Translations under genes and position numbers: made by a program
Shown: positions 25,676 to 35,695 of the stretch, in pieces
Numbering within the stretch: the stretch's first letter is position 1
Layout of the letters: the number at the start of each line of letters is the position of its first letter
The notes under the pieces: generated by a model
Told to the model about the DNA's origin: nothing
Seen by the model: the letters and a program-made list of their open reading frames with translations, nothing else
Databases searched by the model: none
DNA from: Candidatus Pseudomonas phytovorans
GTDB lineage: Bacteria; Pseudomonadota; Gammaproteobacteria; Pseudomonadales; Pseudomonadaceae
Direction: 5' to 3'
Assembly: GCA_029202525.1 (NCBI GenBank)
Contig: CP119325.1
Coordinates: 5,616,001 to 5,680,000 of the forward strand
Length of the DNA stretch: 64,000 bases

Positions 25676-26634
25676 TTACTTGTGATCCAGCGCCTGCTGC
25701 AAGGCCACACCAGCACCCAGCAACCCGGAAAACTCCGCCGTCACCAGCCACACTGGCACGCCAGCAAAATAGCCGCTCATGCAACCCTTGTCGGCAAAGC
25801 TTGCGGCAAACCCGCTGCGCAGGAACAGCTCGGCAAAGCGCGGGATCACCCCGCCGACAATATAGACCCCACCCCGCGCGCCCAAGGTCAGCACATTGTT
25901 ACCGGCCACGCGCCCAAGGAACCGACAGAACTGCTCGACCACCGCCAGCGCCCGTGGCTCACCGCCCAGCGCGGCATCGGTGATCTGCGCCGGGGTCTTG
26001 TGCCTGGGTGTGTCGCCGTCCAGCGCGCAGATCGCCTGGTACAGGCGCACCAGGCCGCCGCCACTGAGTACGGTCTCCGCGCTGACATGGCCGATCTGGC
26101 CGTGAATCTGCTGATGGATCGCCGCTTCGCGGGCATTGCCCACCGGCAGGTCGACATGCCCACCCTCCCCCGGCAAGGCCTGCCAGTGCTGCTCACCCAG
26201 GCGCAGCAGCGAACCCACGCCCAAGCCAGTGCCTGGCCCGATCACCAACGCCGGCCGCGAAGGGTCGGCCTGACCGGGGCACACCTCGCGGAACTCCCCT
26301 TCGCGCAGGCGGGTCATGCCCAGCGCCATGGCGGTAAAATCGTTGATCAGAATTAGTCGCTCGACCTGCAAGGTCTCGCAGAACGCTGCACGGCTCAGCC
26401 GCCAGTGATTGTTGGTGAAGCGGAATTCATCACCGTCGACCGGCCCGGCCACCGCCAGGCACACCGCCGCCAGACCGCCACGGGCGATGCCCTGGTCCTG
26501 CAGGTAGGCCTCAATGGCCTGCTCCGGGCTGGTGTAGTCTGCGGTGGCGAAGACTTTTACCTCGTGCAGCTGATTGTCACGCCACAACGCAAAACGGGCA
26601 TTGGTGCCGCCGATGTCGCCAACCAGCAGGTCTT

Positions 26635-26638
<4 letters not shown>
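25676..26638 (-). CDS. glk: Glucokinase
   Basis: Glk phosphorylates intracellular glucose with ATP. The 320-residue protein is of the bacterial glucokinase (Pfam Glucokinase) type: DIGGTNARFALW phosphate-binding loop from residue 8, NDFTAMALGM, the GPGTGLGVGSL adenosine motif and EGGHVDLP. Its ATG overlaps the edd stop as ATGA, so it is coupled to edd. Confidence 0.96.
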
Positions 26639-28461
<1,823 letters not shown>

Positions 28462-28583
28462 GTACTGGACTCCAGGCTAATTGTAAGGGCGGTTTACCGG
28501 GCATTTCCCCTCCAAACGATTGCGGCCTAGGCTCAAGGCAAGGAGCCTGCTGCATCGGTGGAGGCACGTCGCCCAACCACTCG

Positions 28584-28599
28584 TTGTATGTTTAAACAA
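28584..28599. promoter_or_regulatory. HexR-type operator 1 (edd/gap-1)
   Basis: TTGT-ATGTTTAA-ACAA exactly fits the P. putida HexR consensus TTGT-N7/8-ACAA. It lies in the middle of the edd/gap-1 divergent promoter region. Confidence 0.75.
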
Positions 28600-28646
28600 A
28601 ATACTGCCACTAAAAAGGCTTGTTTTCTATCGGCCAGTGAATAATC

Positions 28647-28661
28647 TTGTAATTCCAACAA
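28647..28661. promoter_or_regulatory. HexR-type operator 2 (edd/gap-1)
   Basis: TTGT-AATTCCA-ACAA is a second exact fit to TTGT-N7-ACAA, 48 bases from the first and closer to gap-1. Two sites allow separate control of the two divergent promoters. Confidence 0.7.
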
Positions 28662-28725
28662 CAAAACCGTTTCAGTGAAGCTCCTTTTTGCCACAGGTTT
28701 CACTCGGACTGCCAGAGGTACTGCC

Positions 28726-29727
28726 ATGACCCTACGCATCGCCATCAATGGATTCGGCCGCATCGGGCGCAACGTCCTGCGCGCACTGTATACCCAAGGC
28801 TACCGCCAGGACCTGCAGGTCGTCGCCATCAACGACCTGGGCGACAGCGCCATGAATGCCCACTTGCTGAAGTACGACAGCGTACACGGCACCTTCGATG
28901 CCACGGTCGAGGCCGACCACGAAAGCCTGACGGTCAATGGTGACCGCATCGCAGTCAGTGCCATCCGCAACCCGGCCGAACTGCCCTGGAAAGCCGAGGC
29001 GATCGACGTGGTGTTCGAGTGCACAGGGCTGTTCACCGACCGCGCCAAGGCTGCCGCGCACCTGGCCGCCGGGGCGGGCAAGGTGATTGTCTCGGCGCCG
29101 TCCAAGGGCGCCGATGCCACTGTGGTGTACGGGGTCAACCATGACCTTCTGCGGGCCTCGCACCAGGTCATTTCCAACGCCTCCTGTACCACCAACTGCC
29201 TGGCGCCGATCGCCCAGGTGCTGCACCGTGAGTTCGGCATCGAGCAGGGCCTGATGACCACCATTCATGCCTACACCAACGACCAGGTACTGACCGACAT
29301 GTACCACAGCGACCCGTACCGCGCGCGCTCGGCCACCCAGTCGATGATCCCGAGCAAGACCGGCGCAGCCGAAGCCGTTGGCCTGGTGCTGCCGGAGCTG
29401 GCTGGCAAGCTGACCGGCATGGCAGTAAGGGTGCCGGTGATCAACGTGTCGCTGGTGGACCTCACCGTCAACCTCAAGCGCGAGGCCACGGCCGAGCAGG
29501 TCAACCAGTTGTTCCTTGAAGCCAGCAAGCATTCCAGGGTATTGGGCTACAACGCCTTACCGTTGGTTTCCTGCGATTTCAACCACAACCCGCTGTCGTC
29601 CATTTTCGATGCCAACCACACCCGGGCCAACGGGCGCATGCTCAAGGTGCTGGCGTGGTATGACAACGAGTGGGGGTTCAGTAACCGGATGCTGGATAAC
29701 TGTCTGGCGCTGTGCCGGGCAAGCTGA
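28726..29727 (+). CDS. gap: Glyceraldehyde-3-phosphate dehydrogenase, type I
   Basis: A 333-residue phosphorylating GAPDH. It has the Rossmann motif INGFGRIGRN (7-16), an Asp at the end of beta 2 (VAINDL) that favours NAD+, and the catalytic Cys154 in SNASCTTNC. The start at 28726 follows AGAGGT. It is divergent from edd and is the gap-1 of the HexR regulon, taking the glyceraldehyde-3-phosphate produced by Eda. A REP pair follows the stop. Confidence 0.96.
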   Translation: MTLRIAINGFGRIGRNVLRALYTQGYRQDLQVVAINDLGDSAMNAHLLKYDSVHGTFDATVEADHESLTVNGDRIAVSAIRNPAELPWKAEAIDVVFECTGLFTDRAKAAAHLAAGAGKVIVSAPSKGADATVVYGVNHDLLRASHQVISNASCTTNCLAPIAQVLHREFGIEQGLMTTIHAYTNDQVLTDMYHSDPYRARSATQSMIPSKTGAAEAVGLVLPELAGKLTGMAVRVPVINVSLVDLTVNLKREATAEQVNQLFLEASKHSRVLGYNALPLVSCDFNHNPLSSIFDANHTRANGRMLKVLAWYDNEWGFSNRMLDNCLALCRAS

Positions 29728-29734
29728 CGCACTC

Positions 29735-29855
29735 TTTGTGGGAGCGGCCTTGCGTCGCGAAAGGGCCGCAAAGCGGCCCCGGATTTCAGCTTTTGCACAG
29801 AAATTTCTGGGGCTGCTTTGCAGCCCTTTCGCGACGCAAGGCCGCTCCCACAAAA
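29735..29855. repeat. Inverted REP pair downstream of gap
   Basis: About 30 bases of tttgtgggagcggccttgcg-type sequence (29735-29764) are repeated inverted at 29824-29853, with smaller GC palindromes (gggccgc...gcggcccc) inside. The resulting long hairpin probably defines the 3' end of the gap transcript. Confidence 0.82.
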
Positions 29856-29924
29856 GCACGCTGACCGCCTGCAACGTACAATCTTTACCTTTTCTTAACA
29901 TTTTCACACTTGACCTTCGGCATG

Positions 29925-29944
29925 GATGATAAGCATTATCATTA
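29925..29944. promoter_or_regulatory. Fur box upstream of the ECF sigma gene
   Basis: The sequence gatgataagcattatcatta closely follows the Fur consensus GATAATGATAATCATTATC and contains TGATAA and TTATCA half-sites. It is 25 bases before the sigma-factor start, as expected for iron-starvation sigma genes. Confidence 0.75.
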
Positions 29945-29968
29945 ACCTTTCGTCGGCCAGGTCCCCCT

Positions 29969-30481
29969 GTGAGTCAGTCCCGGTTCAACTCCGTCTTCCT
30001 CGTCCAGCGCCTCACCCTGCTGCGGACCTTGCAGCGCATGGTCGGCAACCACAGCACGGCCGAAGACCTGCTGCAGGAAACCTACCTGCGGGTGTCCCGC
30101 GCCCTGGGCGAGCGGCCCATCGAGCACATCGAGCCCTTCGTGTTCCAGACCGCGCGCAACCTGGCACTGGACCACCTGCGGGCACGCCGGGTGCAGGCAC
30201 GCATGCTGGTGGACGACGTGCCCGACGAAGTGCTGCACAGCGTGGCCGCGCCCGCCACCAGCAGCGAGGATGCCGCCCATGCCGAGCAGTTGCTCAAGCA
30301 CCTGAGCGTCAGCCTCAACCAGTTGAGCGAACGCCAGCAGCGAATCTTCATCCTCAGCCGCCTGCATGGCGCCACCTACCTGGAAATCGCCGAACAACTG
30401 AGTGTTTCGCCCAGCACGGTGCAGAAGGAACTGAAGCTGATCATGGCGATCTGCATAGGTGTTGCCGAACGCCTCAAGTGA
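29969..30481 (+). CDS. hasI: FecI-type ECF sigma factor (haem uptake)
   Basis: A 170-residue iron-starvation sigma factor that directs transcription of the TonB receptor gene downstream. Region 2 (about 10-80) includes HSTAEDLLQETYLRVSRAL, and region 4 (about 115-165) has LSERQQRIFILSRLHGATYLEIAEQLSVSPSTVQKELK. The start is GTG at 29969. It is followed by a fecR gene and a TonB receptor gene, the usual cell-surface signalling set. The symbol is inferred from the haem-type receptor and haem oxygenase nearby. Confidence 0.85.
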   Translation: MSQSRFNSVFLVQRLTLLRTLQRMVGNHSTAEDLLQETYLRVSRALGERPIEHIEPFVFQTARNLALDHLRARRVQARMLVDDVPDEVLHSVAAPATSSEDAAHAEQLLKHLSVSLNQLSERQQRIFILSRLHGATYLEIAEQLSVSPSTVQKELKLIMAICIGVAERLK

Positions 30482-30568
30482 GCCGGGCGCAGGCAAGCGT
30501 TAACGCAAAGCCCTTGCCACACCACGCCTTAGCCTTGATCATTCGCAAAAACCATTCAAGGATTCACC

Positions 30569-31531
30569 GTGACCGACAGCCCTGCCCCTCGCCCGTCACC
30601 TGCCGGGCCCTGCGCCCGTGCTCGTGCCATGGACGAGGCGCTGGACTGGCTGGTTCGCCTGCAATGTGCCGATACCGAAGACACCCAGGCCTTCGAAGCC
30701 TGGCTGAGCGCCGCGCCGGAAAACGCTGAGGCTTATGTCGAGGCAGAAGCACTGTGGAACGGTACGCCGTTGCAACATGCAGCCACGCAGATGCACCAGC
30801 AGCAACGCCGCTCATGGCGCGGGCGCCTGCGCAGCCACTGGAAGCCCATGGCCACCGCCGCCGTGCTGCTGGTCGGGCTGTTCACCGTCGGCAACCTGCC
30901 CACACGCCTGCAGGCCGACCACCTGACCGTGGTGGGTGAGCGCCAGCGCCTGCAGCTGGAAGACGGCGCAAAAGTGCTGCTCAACACCAACTCGGCATTT
31001 GCCAGCGACCGCCGGGACGGCCGCCAGGTCGCCCGCCTGCTGCAGGGTGAGGCCTACTTCCAGATACCCGAGGGCGCGCTGCTGCCGCTTGAGGTAGAGG
31101 CCGGGCCGTTGCGCGCACAGGTGCGCGATACCGACTTTGCCGTGCGCTACCTCGACGGGGAGGCCCAGGTGCGGGTGCAACGCGGCGATGTCGACCTGCA
31201 AGGGGCACGCGACCAGCGCATCCGCCTGAGTGCCGGCGACAGCATCAGCGTCGGCCCGCAGGGCTTCGGCCAGCGCCAACGCGCCGACATGCAAAAAGAC
31301 CTGGCATGGGTCGACGGCCGCCTGGTGTTCGAAAACTGCCCGTTGAGCCAGGTGCTGGCGGAGGTGCGGCGTTACTACCCAGGCTGGATCATCAACCGCA
31401 ATGCGCAGCTCGAAGACGTTGCAGTCACTGGCAACTACCGCCTCGACCAGCCGCTGGAAACCCTGCGCGCGCTGGCTCACATCACCTCGGCACAGCTGCA
31501 TGAGTACCCTGCGCTGGTGATTCTGAACTGA
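30569..31531 (+). CDS. hasS: FecR-type anti-sigma factor
   Basis: A 320-residue inner-membrane regulator that keeps its sigma factor silent until the receptor signals. The N-terminal cytosolic DUF4880-like domain holds DEALDWLVRLQ and the conserved FEAWLSAAPENAEAY. One transmembrane helix lies at about 91-108, and the periplasmic FecR domain (about 115-210, LEDGAKVLLNTNSAFA) and C-terminal signalling domain (FENCPLSQVLAEVRRYYPG) follow. The start is GTG 30569 behind AAGGA. It is 87 bases downstream of the sigma gene. Confidence 0.85.
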   Translation: MTDSPAPRPSPAGPCARARAMDEALDWLVRLQCADTEDTQAFEAWLSAAPENAEAYVEAEALWNGTPLQHAATQMHQQQRRSWRGRLRSHWKPMATAAVLLVGLFTVGNLPTRLQADHLTVVGERQRLQLEDGAKVLLNTNSAFASDRRDGRQVARLLQGEAYFQIPEGALLPLEVEAGPLRAQVRDTDFAVRYLDGEAQVRVQRGDVDLQGARDQRIRLSAGDSISVGPQGFGQRQRADMQKDLAWVDGRLVFENCPLSQVLAEVRRYYPGWIINRNAQLEDVAVTGNYRLDQPLETLRALAHITSAQLHEYPALVILN

Positions 31532-31656
31532 CCCGAAATTATTTTTACGCGATCGCCCTGCCCCGCCCGTCTCGTTATAGCCAATGCAACTGATTCTTGT
31601 TTGAAAACGAGAACAGTCATCACCTATAACAGCCCGCGCATCAGGGAGCGCTTTCG

Positions 31657-34242
31657 ATGTCCACAGGTCCTACCCGCTCGTCCACCTTTCCACGCCGTAC
31701 AGGGCAACTGTCTCTGCTGACGCTGGCCCTGCTTGCCAGCGGCGCCTGCAGCCTGCCGGCGCTGGCCGCCGAGCCGGCCCAGGCCAGCAGCCCACGCATG
31801 GGTGACTACCGCTTCAGCATCGGCCAGCAGCCGCTGGTATCGGCGATCAATGCCTTCAGCCAGGTCACCGGCTGGCAGGTCGGCTTCAGCGCCGAGCTGG
31901 CCGACGGCGTGGCTTCGCCGGGTGTACAAGGCTCGCTGCCGCCAGATGCCGCCCTCAAGCGCCTGCTGCAGGGTACCGGGCTGAGTTTCCGCAAGATCAG
32001 CAACGGCAACGTGGTCCTGGAGCGCCAGACCGGCGGCAACGTGATCGCCCTGCAACAGGTGACCGTCAGTGCGACCCGTAGCGCCCAGGACGTCAGCCAG
32101 GTGCCGAGCACCGTCAGCGTGCAGACCCGCGAGCAACTGGACCGGCAAAACGTCAACAACATCCAGGACCTGGTGCGCTACGAGCCGGGTGTTTCGGTGG
32201 CCGGTACCGGCCAGCGCAGCGGCCTGAACGGCTACAACATCCGGGGTATCGACGGCGAGCGAATCCTCACCCAGGTCGACGGCGTGTCGATCCCGGACAG
32301 CTTCTTCTACGGCCCCTACGCCCAGACCCAACGCAACTACGTCGACCCTGAAATCGTCAAGCGCGTGGAAATCCTCCGCGGCCCGGCCTCGGTGCTGTAC
32401 GGCAGCAACGCCATTGGCGGCGCAGTGAGCTACTTCACCCTTGACCCGGACGACATCATCAAGCCCGGCAAAGATGTGGGTGCGCGGCTGAAGACCGGCT
32501 ACAGCTCGGCTGACGAAAGCTGGCTGACCTCCGCTACTGTGGCCGGCCGCCAGGGCGATTTCGACGGCCTGCTGCACCTGAGCCAGCGCAACGGCCACGA
32601 GACCGAGACCCACGGCAACCACAGCGGCGACGGCCTGTCGCGCACCGAAGCCAACCCGATGGATGTGCGCACCACCAACGTGCTGGCCAAACTCGGCTGG
32701 AACTACGCCGACGACGCGCGCCTGGGTCTTACCTACGAGCGCTACAAGGATGACCGCGACCAGAACATCCTCAGCGCGGTGGGCGGCCCGTTCACCAACG
32801 GTACCGGCCTGGGCATGTACCGCAGCCGCACCGGCGAAGACACCGTGTCCCGCGAGCGCTTCGGCATCAATCATGAATTTGGCCTGGATTCGCTGGTCGC
32901 CGACCACATCAAGTGGAGCCTCAACTACCAGATCGCCAAGACTGACCAGCACACCGAAGAAGTCTACTTCCCCTTCAGCCGCACGGTGCTGCGTACCCGC
33001 GACACGACCTACAAAGACCGCCAATGGATGTTCGACGCACAGTTGGACAAGGCATTCAGCATTGGCCAGACCGATCACCTGCTGACCTACGGCGCTACCC
33101 TGAAGCATGAAAAAGTGACCGGCTCGCGCAGCGGCACAGGTACCTGCCTGGCCGTCGGCGGCGCTTGCCGGGCCATCGGCCAGGTCAGCACAACCGACTC
33201 GCAGGCGTTGGTCAGCGACTTCCCGGACCCGACGGTTAACACTTACAGCCTGTTCGCACAGGACGAGATCCGCTGGAACAACTGGACCTTCATGCCAGGC
33301 GCGCGCTACGACTACACGCGTATGGAACCCAAGTTCACCGACGCCTTCCTGCGTGGCCTGGAGTCCACCGGCACGGCGCCCTCGTCCCAGGACGATTCGG
33401 CCAAGAAGTGGCACCGCGTCTCGCCCAAGTTCGGCCTGACCTACGCCTTCAACGACAATTACACCTGGTACGGCCAGTACGCCGAAGGCTTCCGCACCCC
33501 GACGGCCAAGGCCATGTACGGGAAATTCGTCAACATTGACCAAGGCTACCGTGTAGAAGGCAACCCGGGCCTGGAACCTGAAAAAAGCAAAAGCTACGAA
33601 ACCGGCCTGCGTGGCAACTTCGACGCCGGCAATTTCGACGTGGCGGTGTACTACAACAAGTACCGCGACTTCATCGACGAAGACGCCGTGCAAAGCGCCA
33701 ACCTGGAGCAGACCTTCCAGGCCAACAACATCAAGCACGCCACCATCAAGGGTGCCGAGGTCAAAGGCCGCCTGAACCTGGACCACTTTGGTGCTCCGCA
33801 AGGTCTGTACACCCAGGGTTCGATTGCCTACACCTACGGTCGCAACGATGACACCGGCCAGCCGCTGAACAGCGTCAACCCGCTGAAGGGCGTGTTCGGC
33901 CTGGGTTACGAGCAGCAGAACTACGGTGGGCTGGTGAGCTGGACCTTGGTCAAGCGCAAGACCCGTGTCGACGACAGCAACTTCTACTCGCCCGATGGCT
34001 CGACTTCCAAGTTCCGCACCCCGGGTTATGGCGTGCTGGACCTGACCGGTTTCTACAAAGTCACCGACGACGTCACCATCAACGCCGGGCTGTACAACCT
34101 CACCGACAAGAAGTACTGGCAGTGGGATTCGGTACGCAGCTACGACGGCCAGGGTGAAGCCGGTGTGACTCAGCCCGCCAACATCGACCGCCTGAGCATG
34201 CCGGGGCGCAACTTCGGTATCAATGTGGTGTGGGATATCTGA
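31657..34242 (+). CDS. hasR: TonB-dependent haem receptor with N-terminal signalling domain
   Basis: An 861-residue outer-membrane transporter. After a signal peptide (ending LPALAAE, about 38) comes an STN signalling domain (about 50-121) that contacts the anti-sigma factor. A TonB-box-like VTVSATR follows (about 135), then the plug (about 150-280, with RGIDGERILTQVDGV and EILRGPASVLYGSNAIGG) and a 22-strand barrel. The segments FRTPTAKAMYG and NPGLEPEKSKSYE (about 611-645) correspond to the FRAP...NPNL region of haem/haemoglobin receptors. Haem as ligand is supported by the haem oxygenase gene downstream; a haemophore gene is not seen. Confidence 0.85.
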   Translation: MSTGPTRSSTFPRRTGQLSLLTLALLASGACSLPALAAEPAQASSPRMGDYRFSIGQQPLVSAINAFSQVTGWQVGFSAELADGVASPGVQGSLPPDAALKRLLQGTGLSFRKISNGNVVLERQTGGNVIALQQVTVSATRSAQDVSQVPSTVSVQTREQLDRQNVNNIQDLVRYEPGVSVAGTGQRSGLNGYNIRGIDGERILTQVDGVSIPDSFFYGPYAQTQRNYVDPEIVKRVEILRGPASVLYGSNAIGGAVSYFTLDPDDIIKPGKDVGARLKTGYSSADESWLTSATVAGRQGDFDGLLHLSQRNGHETETHGNHSGDGLSRTEANPMDVRTTNVLAKLGWNYADDARLGLTYERYKDDRDQNILSAVGGPFTNGTGLGMYRSRTGEDTVSRERFGINHEFGLDSLVADHIKWSLNYQIAKTDQHTEEVYFPFSRTVLRTRDTTYKDRQWMFDAQLDKAFSIGQTDHLLTYGATLKHEKVTGSRSGTGTCLAVGGACRAIGQVSTTDSQALVSDFPDPTVNTYSLFAQDEIRWNNWTFMPGARYDYTRMEPKFTDAFLRGLESTGTAPSSQDDSAKKWHRVSPKFGLTYAFNDNYTWYGQYAEGFRTPTAKAMYGKFVNIDQGYRVEGNPGLEPEKSKSYETGLRGNFDAGNFDVAVYYNKYRDFIDEDAVQSANLEQTFQANNIKHATIKGAEVKGRLNLDHFGAPQGLYTQGSIAYTYGRNDDTGQPLNSVNPLKGVFGLGYEQQNYGGLVSWTLVKRKTRVDDSNFYSPDGSTSKFRTPGYGVLDLTGFYKVTDDVTINAGLYNLTDKKYWQWDSVRSYDGQGEAGVTQPANIDRLSMPGRNFGINVVWDI

Positions 34243-34261
34243 TCCATGTAGTAGGACTTGA

Positions 34262-34550
34262 GGGTTGTAGTGCCTGTGAGATCGAGCGCCGCCCGCGCGG
34301 CGCTTCGCGGGGCAAGCCCGCTCCCACATTTGTTGCAACGTGCCACACCTGTCAGACCATGGTTGCCAGCCTTGTTGGCTTGACTTGATTTCTCGGCGGG
34401 CGCTGCTGCCACCCCACCCGTCTCAAGACATGCGCCAAGGCTGACAACGCCTCTCCCACAGGCATGGCCACGTTGCAACAAATGTGGGAGCGGGCTTGCC
34501 CCGCGAAGCGCCGCGCGGGCGGCGCTCGATCTCGCAAGCGCTACAACTCT
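34262..34550. repeat. Long inverted repeat with 65-bp perfect arms
   Basis: Bases 34278-34342 are perfectly complementary to 34469-34533, and the similarity extends with a few mismatches to about 82 bases per arm (outer ends ggttgtag and ctacaact). The 126-base loop has no protein-like frame. Each arm contains a REP core (gcgggcttgcc/ctcccaca type) plus a longer GC-rich flank, gatcgagcgccgcccgcgc. It fills most of the 391-base space between the haem receptor and haem oxygenase genes and resembles a REP-derived composite (BIME- or MITE-like) element. Confidence 0.85.
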
Positions 34551-34633
34551 CAAGAAAAACCCAGTTTTTTTACTGTCCCGCCCCCGCTGTTTCGTCTTGT
34601 ATCTAGACGCCCCTCTTTCCAAGGACTGCCCCC

Positions 34634-35227
34634 ATGACCGACCGCCCAGCCCTGCGCTCCCAGCGCCTGAACCAGATCACCCACGCCCCGCACGCCGAGC
34701 TGGATGCACTGGTCAAATCGCACAAGCCGTTCGACAGCCGCGAAAGCTTCGCCCGCTTCGTCGTAGCCCAGTACCTGTTCCAGTCCGAACTGCAAGCGCT
34801 GTACAACGACCCGCAGCTGATTGCCATCGTCCCCGACCTGGCCGAGCGCTGCCGTGCCGATCAGGCACGCCTGGACCTCGCTGACCTCGACACCGAAGTA
34901 CCCGCTGCCGTGCCAGGTGCCGTGGGCAAACCAAGCCTGGGCGAGGCAATGGGCTGGATCTTCGTCTCTGAAGGCTCCAAACTGGGCGCTGCGTTTCTGA
35001 TCAAGCGTGCCGTGGCCCTGGAACTGTCCGACAGCTTCGGTGCCCGCCACCTTGGCGAGCCGGCCGGTGGCCGTGCCGAGGGCTGGAAGCAGTTCACTCG
35101 CATCCTCGATGGCCTTGAGCTGTCGGCTGAAGAGGAAGCCGCTGCCGAGCGTGGTGCAGTTGCCGCCTTCGAGCGTTTCACCGAACTGCTCAAACATGCC
35201 TATGCTGCGGATGCCGCGCTGGTCTGA
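34634..35227 (+). CDS. hemO: Haem oxygenase (PigA/HemO type)
   Basis: A 197-residue cytosolic enzyme that opens haem to biliverdin, CO and Fe2+. It closely follows P. aeruginosa PigA: LRSQRLN near the start, the proximal haem ligand His20 in APHAELDALVKS, FARFVVAQYLFQ, and the distal-helix segment GWIFVSEGSKLGAAFL. The start at 34634 follows AAGGA. Its position after the Fur/sigma-controlled receptor suggests that it releases iron from imported haem. No clear Fur box was found directly upstream. Confidence 0.92.
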   Translation: MTDRPALRSQRLNQITHAPHAELDALVKSHKPFDSRESFARFVVAQYLFQSELQALYNDPQLIAIVPDLAERCRADQARLDLADLDTEVPAAVPGAVGKPSLGEAMGWIFVSEGSKLGAAFLIKRAVALELSDSFGARHLGEPAGGRAEGWKQFTRILDGLELSAEEEAAAERGAVAAFERFTELLKHAYAADAALV

Positions 35228-35281
35228 TACGCCGTACCCGGTCACCCTACCGGTGGCCGAAACGCTTTTTGCAGTGAGACC

Positions 35282-35695
35282 ATGACCCGACCTGCCCGCT
35301 CGAAGATTGCCCGCCTGTTGTATGGAATCCTGGCTTACGTAAGCCTGGGGGTGGGCTTGGTCGCGATCGTCATTCCCGGCTTGCCGACCACCGAATTCAT
35401 CCTGCTGGCCGCCTGGGCTGCAACCCGCAGCTCGCCGCGCCTGTCTGCCTGGCTGGAAAACCACCGGTTGTTCGGGCCAATCCTTTACAACTGGCGCAAT
35501 GGCAAGGTGATCCAGCGCCGGGCCAAGGTAAGCGCGACCATCAGCATGTTGCTGTGCGCGGGCCTGATGCTGACGTTTCTGGAACACCACTGGCCGGTGT
35601 TCCTGGCCATCGCCGGCATGACCCTGGGCAACCTGTGGATCTGGTCACGCCCGGAGCATGCCTGCCCTGCCCCGTCACAAGCTCAACAACCCTGA
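35282..35695 (+). CDS. DUF454 (YbaN-like) inner-membrane protein
   Basis: A 137-residue protein with the DUF454 hallmarks: an N-terminal helix SLGVGLVAIVIPGLPTTEFILLAAWAATRSSPRL, LFGPILYNWRNGKVIQRRAK, and two C-terminal hydrophobic helices. The function is unknown. It follows haem oxygenase by 54 bases on the same strand and may be co-transcribed, a link I recall in other pseudomonads. Its end overlaps the end of the convergent arcD copy by 21 bases. Confidence 0.8.
   Translation: MTRPARSKIARLLYGILAYVSLGVGLVAIVIPGLPTTEFILLAAWAATRSSPRLSAWLENHRLFGPILYNWRNGKVIQRRAKVSATISMLLCAGLMLTFLEHHWPVFLAIAGMTLGNLWIWSRPEHACPAPSQAQQP

Noticed and set aside
31536..31656. A FecI-type -35/-10 promoter before the TonB receptor gene
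   Set aside because: GAAAT and CGTT words are present but about 35 bases apart, too far for an ECF promoter; no better pair was found.
31624..34338. A minus-strand frame of about 900 codons opposite the TonB receptor gene
   Set aside because: Shadow of the receptor gene, which has complete signal, plug and barrel features.
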